A stretch of 64,000 nt of DNA from JACDHG01 sp963815295 (GTDB lineage Bacteria > Actinomycetota > Actinomycetes > Propionibacteriales > Nocardioidaceae), in assembly GCA_963815295.1 (NCBI GenBank), contig CAWFFZ010000008.1:1116001-1180000 (forward strand). The letters are read 5' to 3'. The notes beneath the pieces were generated by a model. That model was given only the letters and a program-made list of their open reading frames with translations, ran no database searches and had not been told where the DNA came from. Below, piece after piece: positions 45,684 through 61,516 of the stretch. The position numbers and the translations under genes are program-made. Each line of letters starts with the position of its first letter. Position 1 is the first letter of the stretch.

Positions 45684-45689
45684 AAGCAA

Positions 45690-46832
45690 ATGCCGGAGCC
45701 GATCGAGGTTCGCAAAGTTCCGATCAAGCATGTGTCCGACGCCAGCGGGCTCGCCGAGCTCGTCGACGCAGGGGTCATCGAGGCCGACCGCGTCCTCGCC
45801 GTCATCGGCAAGACCGAGGGCAACGGCGGCGTCAACGACTACACGCGCATCATCGCCGACCGGGCGTTTCGCGAGGTCCTGGTCGACAAGGGCAGCCGCA
45901 CCGTCGAGCAGGTCAAGGAAGTCCCCATCGTGTGGTCAGGTGGGACAGACGGTGTGATCAGCCCGCACGCCACGATCTTCGCGACAGTGCCGGCCGACTC
46001 AGCAGAGCAAACCGACGAGCCAAGGCTCACCGTCGGGTTCGCGATGAGCGAGCAGCTGTTCCCTGAAGACATCGGTCGCACCGCGATGGTCTCCAAGGTG
46101 GCCGACGCCGTGAAGGAAGCGATGGACCGGGCCGGGATTGCCGACCCCTCCGACGTCCACTACGTCCAGACCAAGACGCCGCTGCTGACGATCCACACCA
46201 TCCGAGACGCGAAGTCCCGAGGCAAGACGGTCTGGACCGAGGAGACCCACCAGTCGATGGACCTGTCCAACGGCTGCACGGCTCTCGGCGTCGCTGTCGC
46301 GCTCGGCGAGATCGAGATGCCCTCCGACGACGACGTCATGCACCGCCGCGACCTCTACTCAGCCGTCGCGTCGTGCTCGTCCGGCGTTGAGCTGGATCAG
46401 GCGCAGGTGGTCGTCGTCGGGAACACGCGCGGCATCGGAGGTCGCTACCGGGTCGGGCACTCGGTGATGACCGACGCGCTGGACGCGGATGGGATCTGGA
46501 CGGCGATCCGAGACGCCGGACTCGAGCTGCCGCAGCGTCCCCACACGAGCGACATCGGCGGGCGCCTGGTCAACGTGTTCTTGAAGTGTGAGGCCTCGCA
46601 GGACGGCACGGTGCACGGACGCCGCAACGCCATGCTCGACGACTCCGACGTGCATTGGCATCGGCAGATCAAATCCTGCGTGGGAGGCGTGACGGCTGCG
46701 GTCACCGGCGACCCGGCGGTGTTCGTGTCCGTCTCGGCCGCGCACCAGGGACCCGAAGGCGGTGGCCCGGTGGCAGCGATCGTCGACCTGGGCTCCGGTG
46801 AGCCGACGGGTTACCGCCCACCGGGGGTATGA
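45690..46832 (+). CDS. Cyanuric acid hydrolase/barbiturase-family ring-opening amidohydrolase
   Basis: 380 residues, a three-domain 'Toblerone' fold. Ser-Lys pairs expected of the family are visible: Lys41 ([12 protein letters not shown]) with Ser83 ([13 protein letters not shown]), Lys162 (QTKTPLL) with Ser230/231 (SCSSGVE), and Lys299 (NVFLKCEAS) with Ser347/349 ([15 protein letters not shown]). Barbiturase makes ureidomalonate from barbiturate; cyanuric acid hydrolase opens the s-triazine ring. Sequence motifs alone do not separate them. The uracil-type permease, Mo hydroxylase and carbamate kinase nearby favour barbiturase. Confidence 0.92.
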   Translation: MPEPIEVRKVPIKHVSDASGLAELVDAGVIEADRVLAVIGKTEGNGGVNDYTRIIADRAFREVLVDKGSRTVEQVKEVPIVWSGGTDGVISPHATIFATVPADSAEQTDEPRLTVGFAMSEQLFPEDIGRTAMVSKVADAVKEAMDRAGIADPSDVHYVQTKTPLLTIHTIRDAKSRGKTVWTEETHQSMDLSNGCTALGVAVALGEIEMPSDDDVMHRRDLYSAVASCSSGVELDQAQVVVVGNTRGIGGRYRVGHSVMTDALDADGIWTAIRDAGLELPQRPHTSDIGGRLVNVFLKCEASQDGTVHGRRNAMLDDSDVHWHRQIKSCVGGVTAAVTGDPAVFVSVSAAHQGPEGGGPVAAIVDLGSGEPTGYRPPGV

Positions 46833-46845
46833 CGCCTGAACCCGT

Positions 46846-46935
46846 TGACCCGTCGCTTTGGGTCCGTTGACCCGTCAGTTTCGGTCGGTTGAGCCGTCAC
46901 TTTCGGCCCGTCAGGTCTGTCAGGACTTTCGGCCC
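46846..46935. repeat. 22-bp tandem repeat array between convergent genes
   Basis: Three 22-bp units (46846-46867, 46868-46889, 46890-46911) begin TGACCCGTC or TGAGCCGTC and end in GGT or CGT. Two longer derivatives follow (CAGGTCTG and TTTCGGCCCGT blocks), the last carrying the stop codon of the minus-strand kinase gene. The head and period match the array at 14527. Confidence 0.7.
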
Positions 46936-46936
46936 G

Positions 46937-47518
46937 TCAGGTCTGCAGGCTGACGTCGGCGCGAGTGCGCGTCTCGTGGGCGGCGAAGTGTGTCGCCTCG
47001 TGTGCCATCCAGGCCCGCCACTTCGGCAGCACCTGCTCGCCGTCGCGTGCCACGCCGCGGGCGACCCGCAGATCCTGCTCGGCCTCGACCCACACGAGCA
47101 CGTTGACGAGTGCGCTGGCTTGACGAGCGCCCGACCCGCACCCCTCGAGGACCAGTACGTCGGGCGGCGCCAGCGTCTCCCAGCCGTCGAAACGACCCGC
47201 CGCCCAGTCGTAGCGTTGCCAGCGCCCGGGCTGCCGCCGGCTCAACGGCTCGAGGATCTGGCCAACCACTCGCGAGGCGAGCTCGTCGAACTCAGTTTCC
47301 CAGCCGCCGTACATGTCATCGAGGTGGAAGACCACGGTGGCCAGTCGTTGGCCGACACGGATCTCCTCGTCGATCGCCGCGGCCAGCGTGGTCTTGCCGG
47401 ACCCGGCCGGGCCGTCCACGGCGACAACGCGAGTGTCCCCGCATCGAGGCTGCGACGAGATGAGACGGTCGACGATCGAGCGGGCGGTCGCCTCGAGCGG
47501 GGTCTCTGGGGCTGGCAC
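46937..47518 (-). CDS. Uridine kinase-like P-loop NTPase
   Basis: 193 residues. Walker A is VDGPAGSGKTTLA (35-47); the substrate region has VVFHLDDMYGGWE and RYDWAAGRF; VLVLEGCGSG follows. This resembles uridine kinase and related nucleoside kinases of actinobacteria, with the DDMY and the YDW blocks typical of that group. If it is a uridine kinase, it would salvage pyrimidine ribosides; a functional link with the amidohydrolase is not shown. Convergent with the amidohydrolase. Confidence 0.82.
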   Translation of the reverse strand: MPAPETPLEATARSIVDRLISSQPRCGDTRVVAVDGPAGSGKTTLAAAIDEEIRVGQRLATVVFHLDDMYGGWETEFDELASRVVGQILEPLSRRQPGRWQRYDWAAGRFDGWETLAPPDVLVLEGCGSGARQASALVNVLVWVEAEQDLRVARGVARDGEQVLPKWRAWMAHEATHFAAHETRTRADVSLQT

Positions 47519-47552
47519 CCGCCCATGGTGGCAGGAGCCCGGCCCGGCCGGT

Positions 47553-47558
47553 TAGCGT
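47553..47558 (+). promoter_or_regulatory. -10 box (TAGCGT) of the SseB-like gene
   Basis: TAGCGT ends 7 nt before ATG 47566 with no ribosome site between, suggesting a leaderless transcript and ATG 47566 as the start. Confidence 0.45.
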
Positions 47559-47565
47559 GCACGGT

Positions 47566-48051
47566 ATGACGACGTTGCCCAATCCGGGGTTCGCCGACGA
47601 CGCCGGCTCGGTCGACCCGGCAGTGGCTGAGGCACTCGCGGCGTACCACGACGACGGCGACTCGGCGCCCGTGCTGGTGGCCCTCTCGTCGTCGCGCCTG
47701 CTGGTTCCAGTGCTGGCGATCCCGACCGAGATCGAAACCCACGAGGGCGGACCTGCCGCTGACAAGCAGAGCGACATCGCGGCGGTGCTGATGCGGGGAC
47801 GCGACGGACGCAAAGCCCTCCTGGCGTTCACCGGGCTCGCGGCCTTGCAGACGTGGGACCCGCAGGCACGACCGGTGCCCGTGTCGACGCAGGACGCTGC
47901 GGCGTCGGCCCTCCAGGAGGGTGCGGCCGCTTTGCTCGTCGACGTCGCCGGTCCGGTCATGTACGTCGTCGACACGCCCGACCTCGAGCAGTTCGCTCAG
48001 GGCCGGGCGCTGGCGCCGACTTCGGCCGGGTACGCCTGGCTGTCCCACTAG
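47566..48051 (+). CDS. SseB-like domain protein
   Basis: 161 residues from ATG 47566. It has the SseB-type core: ALAAYHDDGDSAPVLVALSSSRLLVPVLAI, a LLAFTGLAALQTWDP segment and LEQFAQGRAL at the end. Proteins of this family stand upstream of infC in many actinobacteria. Function unknown. Confidence 0.8.
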   Translation: MTTLPNPGFADDAGSVDPAVAEALAAYHDDGDSAPVLVALSSSRLLVPVLAIPTEIETHEGGPAADKQSDIAAVLMRGRDGRKALLAFTGLAALQTWDPQARPVPVSTQDAAASALQEGAAALLVDVAGPVMYVVDTPDLEQFAQGRALAPTSAGYAWLSH

Positions 48052-48387
48052 CAACCTGCGGGTCGGCCGTCCGATATGACGGTTCCCCGCCTCGGCTGCT
48101 AGCCTTGGTCGCTGACCAACCTGTCGGCCGTCGCAAGACGGGAATGCCGTTCCTCACGGGCGCGTTCTGGCAGGTGCACAAGCGGAGGCCATCTCCCACC
48201 CGCATCGACGGAAGCGTCGTCGGGTCCGGTCGCGAGACACTTCGGTGCCTCGTCGGGCACCCATTTCGGTGGGTGTGATCTATGGCTTTCGTGCGTGGCA
48301 CGAAGGCCATTTTGCGTTCTGGGCGAGTTGCCCACCGCCTCATGGGCCGACGGTCAGATGACACAGTTCCAACTAACAGGAGGACCC
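48052..48387 (+). promoter_or_regulatory. 336-bp leader region of infC
   Basis: No gene is seen here. The region holds a hairpin at 48282-48310 and the AGGAGG ribosome site at 48378-48383. Such long leaders before infC-rpmI-rplT often carry translational or attenuation control; the sequence itself shows only the hairpin. Confidence 0.45.
48282..48317 (+). terminator. Attenuator-like hairpin in the infC leader
   Basis: ATGGCTTTCGTG (48282-48293) pairs with CACGAAGGCCAT (48299-48310) over 12 bp including one G-T pair, with a 5-nt loop; TTTTGCGTTCT follows. The T-rich tail makes it look like an intrinsic terminator placed 78 bp before the infC start. Confidence 0.6.
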
Positions 48388-49074
48388 ATCAGCACGGAGT
48401 TGCGCGTCAACGACCGTATCCGCGTCCCAGAGGTACGGCTTGTCGGACCCAACGGCGAGCAGGTCGGCATTGTCCGGATCGACGATGCCCTGCGGCTCGC
48501 ACAAGAAGCCGACCTCGACCTGGTCGAGGTGGCACCCACAGCACGCCCGCCAGTCTGCAAGCTCATGGACTACGGGAAGTTCAAGTACGAAACAGCGCAG
48601 AAAGCACGCGAGACACGGCGCAACCAGACCAACACGGTCATCAAAGAGATGAAGCTCCGCCCGAAGATCGACGCACACGACTACGAGACCAAAAAGGGTC
48701 ACGTGGTGCGCTTCCTCAGGCAGGGCGACAAGGTCAAGATCACGATCATGTTCCGCGGTCGCGAGCAACACCGCCCGGAGCTCGGGTTCCGGCTGCTGCA
48801 ACGCCTCGCCGGCGACGTCGAGGAGCTCGGTTTCGTCGAGTCCTCACCGAAGCAGGACGGCCGCAACATGATCATGGTGCTTGGCCCGCACAAGAAGAAG
48901 TCCGAGGCCAAGCTGGATGCCAAGGCTGAGCGCGACCAACGCGCCGCAGTCCGGGCAGCCGACAAGGACCTCGAACGGGCAGAGCGCACCGAGCGCTCCG
49001 CCGCAGCAAAGATCGAACCCAAGAAGTCGCGTCGGCGGTCGGAGAACCTCGACCCCGACATCCCCGACGTGTGA
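48388..49074 (+). CDS. infC: Translation initiation factor IF-3
   Basis: 228 residues. The likely start is ATC 48388 (as in other infC genes with rare AUU/AUC starts that allow IF-3 to control its own translation), with AGGAGG 4 nt upstream. The protein then starts with the conserved [22 protein letters not shown] 48358 is in frame but would place the ribosome site inside the gene. Domains: IF3-N (1-75), IF3-C (80-170, [17 protein letters not shown]), then a charged C-terminal extension of about 50 residues. Confidence 0.93.
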   Translation: MSTELRVNDRIRVPEVRLVGPNGEQVGIVRIDDALRLAQEADLDLVEVAPTARPPVCKLMDYGKFKYETAQKARETRRNQTNTVIKEMKLRPKIDAHDYETKKGHVVRFLRQGDKVKITIMFRGREQHRPELGFRLLQRLAGDVEELGFVESSPKQDGRNMIMVLGPHKKKSEAKLDAKAERDQRAAVRAADKDLERAERTERSAAAKIEPKKSRRRSENLDPDIPDV

Positions 49075-49160
49075 CCTCGCAGTGACGGGACCCTTGACCG
49101 ACTGAAGTGAACGCTGCCCGCGCCACCGCGCGGCTGCGACGAGAGACGGAGAGCGGCACC

Positions 49161-49373
49161 ATGCCGAAGATGAAGACCCACTCAGGCACCAAGAAGCGCG
49201 TGAAGATCACGGGCTCCGGGAAGCTCCGACGCCTGCAGCCGCGTCGGAAGTCCGGCGCTGCGTTCGCCTCCTCGCCCACTACCGGAAGCCGCAAGAAGCA
49301 CCGGCGCAACGCTGGTGAGGTAGACGTGCACCCAGCCGACGTCAAGCGAGTCAAGAAGCTTCTCGGCAAGTAA
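49161..49373 (+). CDS. rpmI: 50S ribosomal protein L35
   Basis: 70 residues, basic, with MPKMKTHSGTKKRVKITGSG and KKHRRNAGEVDVHPADVK. It starts at ATG 49161; the longer in-frame reading from 49107 has no conserved N-terminus. Between infC and rplT as usual. Confidence 0.96.
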   Translation: MPKMKTHSGTKKRVKITGSGKLRRLQPRRKSGAAFASSPTTGSRKKHRRNAGEVDVHPADVKRVKKLLGK

Positions 49374-49443
49374 GCAGCCCTGTCCGGAGCCCCTTTCTTG
49401 ATTCGCACAGGGTTTCGCTGAGTTTGATTTTTAGGAGTACGAA

Positions 49444-49839
49444 GTGGCACGCGTCAAAAGGGCAGTGAACGCCCACAAGAAGCGCCGAGAGATCCTCGAG
49501 GCGGCAGCGGGTTACCGCGGCCAGCGCTCGCGCCTCTACCGCAAGGCCAAGGAGCAGGTCACCCACTCGCTGGTCTACAGCTACCGTGACCGCAAAGCCC
49601 GCAAGGGTGACTTTCGCCGGCTGTGGATTCAGCGGATCAACGCCGCCGCTCGCGCCAACGGAATGACCTACAACCGGTTCATCCAAGGTCTGCGTGAAGC
49701 CGGGGTGCAGGTCGACCGCAAGATCCTGGCCGACCTCGCCGTCAACGACAACGCCGCGTTCGTGGCACTCGTCGACGTCGCGAAGGCCAACGCACCCGCC
49801 CAGGGTGTACCCGCGCCGGCCGAGAAAGCCTCTGCCTGA
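49444..49839 (+). CDS. rplT: 50S ribosomal protein L20
   Basis: 131 residues from GTG 49444, with AGGAG 6 nt upstream. It begins [30 protein letters not shown] and has [25 protein letters not shown], the L20 core. The last 12 residues are an Ala/Pro-rich extension. In Bacillus-type and enteric operons L20 represses its own operon by binding the leader; not tested here. Confidence 0.96.
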   Translation: MARVKRAVNAHKKRREILEAAAGYRGQRSRLYRKAKEQVTHSLVYSYRDRKARKGDFRRLWIQRINAAARANGMTYNRFIQGLREAGVQVDRKILADLAVNDNAAFVALVDVAKANAPAQGVPAPAEKASA

Positions 49840-49877
49840 TCAGCATCGACTGATCCCGGCAGCACGAGAAGCGCGTC

Positions 49878-50714
49878 GTGGTGAGCCCGGAGCAGATGAC
49901 CGCGCGGTCGACCCGCGTCAGGTCCGCCCGCAAGCTCACGCGTCGCGCTTCTCGCATGTCCGAGCGACGATTCCTCGCCGAAGGGCCGCAGGCAGTCCGG
50001 GAGGCGCTCGACTTCACCGGTTCTGGTGGTCAGCCCTGTGTCGTCGAGGTCTTTGCGACGTACGACGCAGCCGAGCGCCATCGCGACCTCGAGACTGCCG
50101 CCAGGTCAGCCGGCGTCGACTGGCATCTGGTCGAGCCCGACGCCCTTGCGGGGCTCAGCGACACGGTCACGCCGCAAGGGCTGGTAGCGGTCTGCCGGTT
50201 CGTCGACGTACCCCTCGCCGACGTCCTCGACCACTCGGTGCGACTCGTCGCACTGTGCGCCAACGTTCGCGACCCGGGCAATGCGGGTGCCGTGGTGAGG
50301 TGTGCTGACGCCGCCGGCGCTGATGCGGTTGTGTTCGCCGGTACGTCGGTCGACCCCTTCAACGGCAAAGCAGTCCGGGCCAGCACCGGCTCGATCTTCC
50401 ACCTGCCCGTGGTGATCGGCCTGAGCGTCGACGAGGCAGTGGCCGCACTGCGTCAGGGTGGCTTGCAGGTGCTGGCTGCGGACGGCAGCGGCGACCTCGA
50501 CCTCGACCAGGCTGCCGCCGATGGCGAGACGCTCGGCCAGCCAACCGCGTGGTTGTTCGGCAACGAAGCGTGGGGGCTGCCCCCGGCCGACGCGGCCCTC
50601 GCCGATCGAGTGGTGCGGATTCCGCTGCACGGCCGCGCCGAAAGCCTCAACCTGGCTACCGCTGCCGCGCTGTGCCTTTTTGCGTCGGCGCGGGCGCTAC
50701 GGGGGGATCTCTGA
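49878..50714 (+). CDS. SpoU/TrmH-family RNA 2'-O-methyltransferase
   Basis: 278 residues. SPOUT trefoil-knot motifs: CANVRDPGNAGAVVRCADAAG (motif 1), LFGNEAWGL (motif 2) and IPLHGRAESLNLATAAAL (motif 3). The N-terminal part (about 12-100) is the substrate-binding domain (RRFLAEGPQAVREAL). TsnR/RlmB-like; the exact RNA target is unknown. It is usually found between rplT and pheS in actinobacteria. Start GTG 49878, alternatives GTG 49881 and ATG 49896. Confidence 0.92.
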   Translation: MVSPEQMTARSTRVRSARKLTRRASRMSERRFLAEGPQAVREALDFTGSGGQPCVVEVFATYDAAERHRDLETAARSAGVDWHLVEPDALAGLSDTVTPQGLVAVCRFVDVPLADVLDHSVRLVALCANVRDPGNAGAVVRCADAAGADAVVFAGTSVDPFNGKAVRASTGSIFHLPVVIGLSVDEAVAALRQGGLQVLAADGSGDLDLDQAAADGETLGQPTAWLFGNEAWGLPPADAALADRVVRIPLHGRAESLNLATAAALCLFASARALRGDL

Positions 50715-50776
50715 GCAGTGGTAGCGACTAGTCTTGGATGGCGTTTATGCGACGAGTGGCAAAGCGGGGAGGTGTG

Positions 50777-53090
<2,314 letters not shown>

Positions 53091-53091
53091 G

Positions 53092-55584
53092 ATGCGCGTC
53101 CCGGTGTCGTGGCTGCGCGACTACGTCGACCTGCCCGCCGACCTCGACGTCGACGACCTCGCCCACCGCCTGACGATGCTCGGCCTCAAGCTCGAAGCGC
53201 TGGAGTCCGCCGGCGCCGACATCACCGGTGCGCTCCTCGTCGGGCGGGTCCTGTCGTTCGAGTCCGAGGAGCACTCCAACGGCAAGACGATCCGCTGGTG
53301 CCAGGTCGACGTGGGCGAGCCCGAGGCGCGCGGCATCGTCTGCGGCGCAGCCAACTTCGACGCTGGCGACCTCGTCGTCGTGGCACTGCCCGGGGCCGTG
53401 CTCGCCGGCGGGTTCGAGATCGCAGCTCGGAAGACATACGGCCATGTCTCCGACGGCATGATCTGCTCGCTGCGTGAGCTCGGCCTTGGCGACGATACTG
53501 GGTTGCATCAAGAGGGCGGCATCATCGTGCTGGACGAGAGCTCAGCCCGGCCGGGCGACGAGGCAGCTGACCTGTTGCACCTGCGCGACGACGTGATTGA
53601 GTTCGAGATCAACCCCGACCGCGCCTATGCGCTGGCGGTGCGCGGCGTCGCGCGGGAGGCGGCCACGGCCTACCGCCTCGAGTTCCGCGATCCGGCGGCG
53701 ACCTACGAGCCTGCCGCGCTCGGTGACGGCTACCCGGTGGCGGTCGAGGACACCGACGGCTGCGACGTCTTCCTGGCGCTGGAGGTTGAAGGCTTCGATC
53801 CGACCGCGCGGACACCCCGCTGGCTCGCCCGACGGGTCCAGCTCGCCGGGATGCGGCCGATCTCCCTGGCGGTCGACGTCACCAACTACGTGATGCTCGA
53901 GCTCGGGCAGCCGATCCACGGTTACGACAAGGCCCGCCTGCAAGGGCCGATCGTCGTACGCCGGGCGACCGTCGGCGAGAAGCTGACCACCCTCGACGGG
54001 GTCGTGCGCAAGGTCGGACCGGAGGACCTGCTGATCACCGACGACCGCGGCCCGATCGGCCTGGCCGGCGTGATGGGCGGTGAGGACACCGAGATGAGCG
54101 ACGCCACCACGTCGGTCGTGATCGAGGCCGCCCACTTCGATCCGGTGACCGTCGCGCGCTGCGCACGACGGCACCGGTTGCCGAGCGAGGCCTCGAAACG
54201 GTTCGAGAGGGGCATCGACCCGGGCCTCGCACCTGTCGCGGCGCGTCGTGTTGCCGAGCTGCTCGTCGCACACGGCGGCGGCCGGATCGCGGAGACTGCC
54301 ACCCGCGTCGGATCTCCGGCGGAGCGTGAGTCGGTCACGATGGATGCCCAGCTGCCTAGCCGTGTGGCGGGCTTTGCGATCTCCGACGACGCCGCTCTCG
54401 ACGCGTTGCGCACCGTCGGCTGTGTGGCAACCCTCGACGAGGGCCGAATCACCGCGACGCCGGCCGCCTGGCGGCCCGACATTCGCGACCCCAACGATTT
54501 GGTCGAGGAGGTGCTACGGATCGTCGGCTACGACAAGGTGCCGAGCGTGCTCCCCGCAGCACCGTCCGGCCGTGGCTGGACGAAGCATCAGCGGCTGCGC
54601 CGACGCGTGGGCATTGCGCTAGCTGCCGCCGGGTATGTCGAGGTGCTCGTCTACCCGTTCGTGGGCGAGCGTGACTGGGCGGCGCTCGGCCTGCCCGACG
54701 ACGACGAACGACGCGCGGCCATGCGGCTGGCCAACCCGCTGTCGGAGGAAGAGCCACTGCTGCGCACGACTCTGCTGCCAGGACTGTTGCGGACCCTGGC
54801 CCGAAACTCCGGTCGCGGCCAGAGCGACGTCGGGCTGTATGAGCTCGGCAGCGTGTTCCTGCCGGGCGCCGCAGGCCGACCCAAAGCCCCACAGCTCGGT
54901 GTTGACCGGGCGCCCACCGTCGACGAACTCAAGGAGCTCGAGGCGGCGCTGCCGGACCAGCCGCTGCACCTCGGCGTCGTCTTGGCGGGCGCACGGGGCA
55001 GTGGCGGCTGGTGGGGCGGCGGCCGGGCCGGCTCGTGGGCCGATGCCATCGAGGCGGCGCGCGAGGTCGCACGCGCCACGGGGCTGGAGATCTCAGTGGA
55101 GGCGGCGCAGCGCACCCCGTGGCATCCAGGCCGGTGCGCCCGCATCCTGCTCGGTGAGTCAGTCATCGGCTATGCGGGCGAGTTGCTGCCCAAGGCCTGT
55201 ACGTCGTACGGCGTGCCGGCGCGCACGGCGGCGCTGGAGCTGGATCTCGACGTGCTGCTGCACCAGGCACCCGACATCGTGGTCGCGACGGACTTCTCGT
55301 CATACCCCGTCGGCAAAGCGGACGTCGCTCTCGTCGTAGCCGGGTCCGTGCCCGCCGCGGCCGTCGAGGCCGCACTGCGCGAGGGTGCCGGCGAGTTGTT
55401 GGAGTCGCTGCGGCTGTTCGACGTCTACACCGGACCCCAGGTAGGCGAGGGGAAGAAGTCGTTGGCGTTCGCGCTGCGGTTCAGGGCCCCGAACCGGACC
55501 CTGACGGAGGCCGAGATCGGCGCCGCCCGCGATGCAGCAGTCGCCGTCGCCGCCGAACGCCTCGGCGCCACCCAGCGCACTTAA
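53092..55584 (+). CDS. pheT: Phenylalanine-tRNA ligase beta subunit
   Basis: 830 residues from ATG 53092. An N-terminal tRNA-binding domain (about 45-155), the B3/B4 editing domain (about 210-385, with LEGFD-like and ATVGEKLTTLDG segments), B5 domain (about 405-480), the class II-like core and the C-terminal anticodon-binding FDX-ACB domain (about 735-828, FSSYPVGKADVALVV). Forms the alpha2-beta2 enzyme with PheS. Confidence 0.97.
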   Translation: MRVPVSWLRDYVDLPADLDVDDLAHRLTMLGLKLEALESAGADITGALLVGRVLSFESEEHSNGKTIRWCQVDVGEPEARGIVCGAANFDAGDLVVVALPGAVLAGGFEIAARKTYGHVSDGMICSLRELGLGDDTGLHQEGGIIVLDESSARPGDEAADLLHLRDDVIEFEINPDRAYALAVRGVAREAATAYRLEFRDPAATYEPAALGDGYPVAVEDTDGCDVFLALEVEGFDPTARTPRWLARRVQLAGMRPISLAVDVTNYVMLELGQPIHGYDKARLQGPIVVRRATVGEKLTTLDGVVRKVGPEDLLITDDRGPIGLAGVMGGEDTEMSDATTSVVIEAAHFDPVTVARCARRHRLPSEASKRFERGIDPGLAPVAARRVAELLVAHGGGRIAETATRVGSPAERESVTMDAQLPSRVAGFAISDDAALDALRTVGCVATLDEGRITATPAAWRPDIRDPNDLVEEVLRIVGYDKVPSVLPAAPSGRGWTKHQRLRRRVGIALAAAGYVEVLVYPFVGERDWAALGLPDDDERRAAMRLANPLSEEEPLLRTTLLPGLLRTLARNSGRGQSDVGLYELGSVFLPGAAGRPKAPQLGVDRAPTVDELKELEAALPDQPLHLGVVLAGARGSGGWWGGGRAGSWADAIEAAREVARATGLEISVEAAQRTPWHPGRCARILLGESVIGYAGELLPKACTSYGVPARTAALELDLDVLLHQAPDIVVATDFSSYPVGKADVALVVAGSVPAAAVEAALREGAGELLESLRLFDVYTGPQVGEGKKSLAFALRFRAPNRTLTEAEIGAARDAAVAVAAERLGATQRT

Positions 55585-55590
55585 CCACCC

Positions 55591-57875
<2,285 letters not shown>

Positions 57876-57879
<4 letters not shown>

Positions 57880-58804
57880 GCGTCGACTGGAAGCAGGCGA
57901 CCGCCAAGGCGGCGACACTTGCCGAGGCGCTGCCGTGGCTGGAGAAGTACCACGGCAAGACGATCGTCGTGAAGTACGGCGGCAACGCCATGAGCGACGA
58001 CACCCTCAAGCAGGCCTTCGCCGAGGACATCATCTGGCTCAGATACGCCGGCTTTCGGCCAGTAGTCGTCCACGGCGGTGGACCCCAGATCAGCACGATG
58101 CTCGACCGGCTTGGCATCGCGTCGGAGTTTCGGGCCGGCCTGCGGGTGACGACGCCTGAGGCGATGGACGTCGTACGCATGGTGCTCGTCGGGCAGGTCG
58201 GCCGCGAGCTCGTCGGCCTCCTCAACCAGCACGGCCCGCTCGCGGTGGGGCTCTCCGGTGAGGACGCCGGGCTCTTCACGGCGGAGCGGACGAGCGTGGT
58301 GGTCGACGGCCAGGACGTCGACCTCGGCCTGGTTGGCGAGGTCACTGCCGTCCGCCCCGAAGCCGTGCAGGACCTCATCGACGCCGGCCGCATCCCGGTG
58401 GTGTCGACCGTCGCACCCGACGACAGCGGCCAGGTCCACAACGTCAACGCCGACACGGCGGCGGCCGCCCTGGCCGTGGCACTCGGTGCCGAGAAGCTGT
58501 TGGTCTTGACGGATGTCGAGGGCCTCTACCGCGACTGGCCGGCCAGCGACGACATCATCGGCGAGATCGGCGTCGACGCGTTGCAGACGCTGATGCCGAC
58601 CCTCGCCAGCGGCATGGTGCCGAAGATGGGTGCGTGCCTGCGCGCGGTCCGCGACGGCGTCCCGCGGGCCACCGTCATCGACGGACGTGAGCTGCATGCG
58701 GTCCTGCTGGAGATCTTCACCGCCGAAGGTGTCGGCACGCAGGTGCTGCCGGTCGCGGAGACGAGGATCCGCACTGCCCTCTACCGCAGACAGGAGGCGA
58801 GCGC

Positions 58805-58808
<4 letters not shown>
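57876..58808 (+). CDS. argB: Acetylglutamate kinase
   Basis: 310 residues. Amino acid kinase fold: [10 protein letters not shown] near the N-terminus, [11 protein letters not shown], the [14 protein letters not shown] stretch and [12 protein letters not shown]. The N-terminal helix ([20 protein letters not shown]) is the type linked with arginine feedback inhibition. ATGA overlap with both neighbours. Confidence 0.97.
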
Positions 58809-60971
<2,163 letters not shown>

Positions 60972-60972
<1 letters not shown>

Positions 60973-61490
60973 TGACGACTCACGCAGTAGCTACGACGAA
61001 GGCAGCCCGGCACCAGAAGATCATCGAGCTGCTCAGCCGACACTCGGTGCACTCGCAAGCCGAGCTCGCCGAACTGCTCGCCACGGCTGGCCTGCGGGTC
61101 ACCCAGGGCACGTTGTCACGGGATCTTGTGGATCTCGAGGCAGTGCGCGTGCGTGACGGCTCGGGAGCGCTCGTGTATGCCGTCCCGAGCGAAGGCGGCG
61201 ACCGGACCCCGAGATCAGCGACCGACTCGGCTGCGGCTGCAAATCGGCTCGCGAAGCTCTGCGGCGAGCTCATGGTGAGTGCAGAAGCCTCAGGGAACCT
61301 CGTGGTGCTGCGGACGCCTCCCGGTGCTGCCCAGTTCCTGGCGTCGGCGCTCGACCGGGCTGAGCTGACCGCCGCGCTCGGCTGCATCGCGGGTGACGAC
61401 ACCGTCCTCGTCGTCAGCCGCGAACGCAAGGGAGGGGCCGCCCTCGCCGAGAAATTCCTCACCCTCGCCGAGTCCGGCAGTGAACTTTGA
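60972..61490 (+). CDS. argR: Arginine repressor
   Basis: 172 residues: winged-helix N-terminal domain (about 12-75, with [25 protein letters not shown]) and C-terminal arginine-binding oligomerisation domain (about 95-165, with [23 protein letters not shown]). It lies inside the operon it should control through the boxes at 55666-55697. Confidence 0.96.
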
Positions 61491-61516
61491 CCAGTGACAC
61501 CCCACCAGGAGACCCC

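Noticed and set aside
44659..46832. Arginine deiminase pathway for arcC
   Set aside because: No arcA or second ornithine carbamoyltransferase is near; the argF seen belongs to the biosynthetic operon.
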